5,799 nucleotides of DNA from Calditrichota bacterium (lineage in GTDB: Bacteria > Calditrichota > Calditrichia > RBG-13-44-9 > J075), in the NCBI GenBank assembly GCA_024275555.1, contig JAJRYW010000230.1, positions 1 through 5,799 on the forward strand, given 5' to 3'. Below are positions 5,763-5,799 of this stretch, piece by piece; within the stretch, counting starts at the first letter, position 1, and every line of letters begins with the position of its first letter. The notes under the pieces were generated by a model that was not told the origin of the DNA, did no database searches, and saw nothing but the letters and a program-made list of their open reading frames with translations. The translations under genes were made by a program, and so were the position numbers.

Positions 5763-5799
5763 TTCCATTGTGCAATTTGACATGCACCCAAAAAATACA

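Larger units (their letters stand above)
5617..5788. mobile_element. Nested palindromic element with 18-bp terminal inverted repeats (REP/MITE-like)
   Basis: The ends are GGCGCATGACAAATTGCA at 5617-5634 and TGCAATTTGACATGCACC at 5771-5788; the second, read on the other strand, matches the first at 16 of 18 positions. Inside, in mirror order, are a 7-bp hairpin (5655-5670), a long central hairpin (5690-5729) and another 7-bp hairpin (5747-5762) whose arms differ from the first only at a compensated base. The 172-base unit can fold as a cloverleaf or cruciform: terminal stem, two side arms and a central arm. It has no coding capacity. This architecture suits a non-autonomous element moved or maintained in trans, such as repeats mobilised by IS200/IS605-like or REP-associated (RAYT) transposases, or a DDE-type MITE. 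No target-site duplication is obvious at the borders, and I cannot see other copies in this window. Confidence 0.6.

Overview
The window reads as one plus-strand surface-polysaccharide operon flanked on both sides by non-coding, hairpin-rich repeat DNA. Five genes run head to tail without a real gap: a phosphoheptose isomerase (gmhA), two GT-B fold glycosyltransferases, a Wzx/MATE-like polysaccharide flippase and a third, longer GT-B glycosyltransferase. Spacing is 6 nt, then an 8-nt overlap, then a 4-nt ATGA overlap, then 12 nt, so the genes are almost certainly co-transcribed and partly translationally coupled.

The heptose pathway plus a lipid-linked glycan flippase points to a Gram-negative (LPS- or heptose-glycan-making) bacterium. 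Coding DNA is moderately GC-rich with mixed third positions. The last glycosyltransferase has the YYFPP-SGGGG-VQR amino end and GKIFEYL carboxyl motif common in Bacteroidetes/Chlorobi-related genomes, and the leader has a loose match to the Bacteroidetes -33/-7 promoter spacing. I therefore lean towards the FCB group or an adjacent candidate phylum, but this is inference and no marker gene settles it.

Layout: 1-186, a leader with a perfect 10-bp GC-rich hairpin, a second imperfect hairpin and a possible promoter; 187-777, gmhA; 784-1884, glycosyltransferase A; 1877-2770, glycosyltransferase B (short, divergent); 2767-4053, flippase; 4066-5427, glycosyltransferase C; 5428-5616, AT-richer spacer with no convincing gene; 5617-5788, a compact nested palindromic element with imperfect 18-bp terminal inverted repeats enclosing two small hairpins placed symmetrically around a 17/18-bp central hairpin.

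Working model: GmhA supplies D-glycero-heptose 7-phosphate for an activated heptose, the three glycosyltransferases add sugars to a lipid-linked oligosaccharide on the cytoplasmic face, and the flippase moves it across the inner membrane. No ligase, polymerase or sugar-nucleotide gene other than gmhA lies in the window, so the cluster probably continues outside it. The enzymes belong to known families; the least explained part of the window is the 3' palindromic element.
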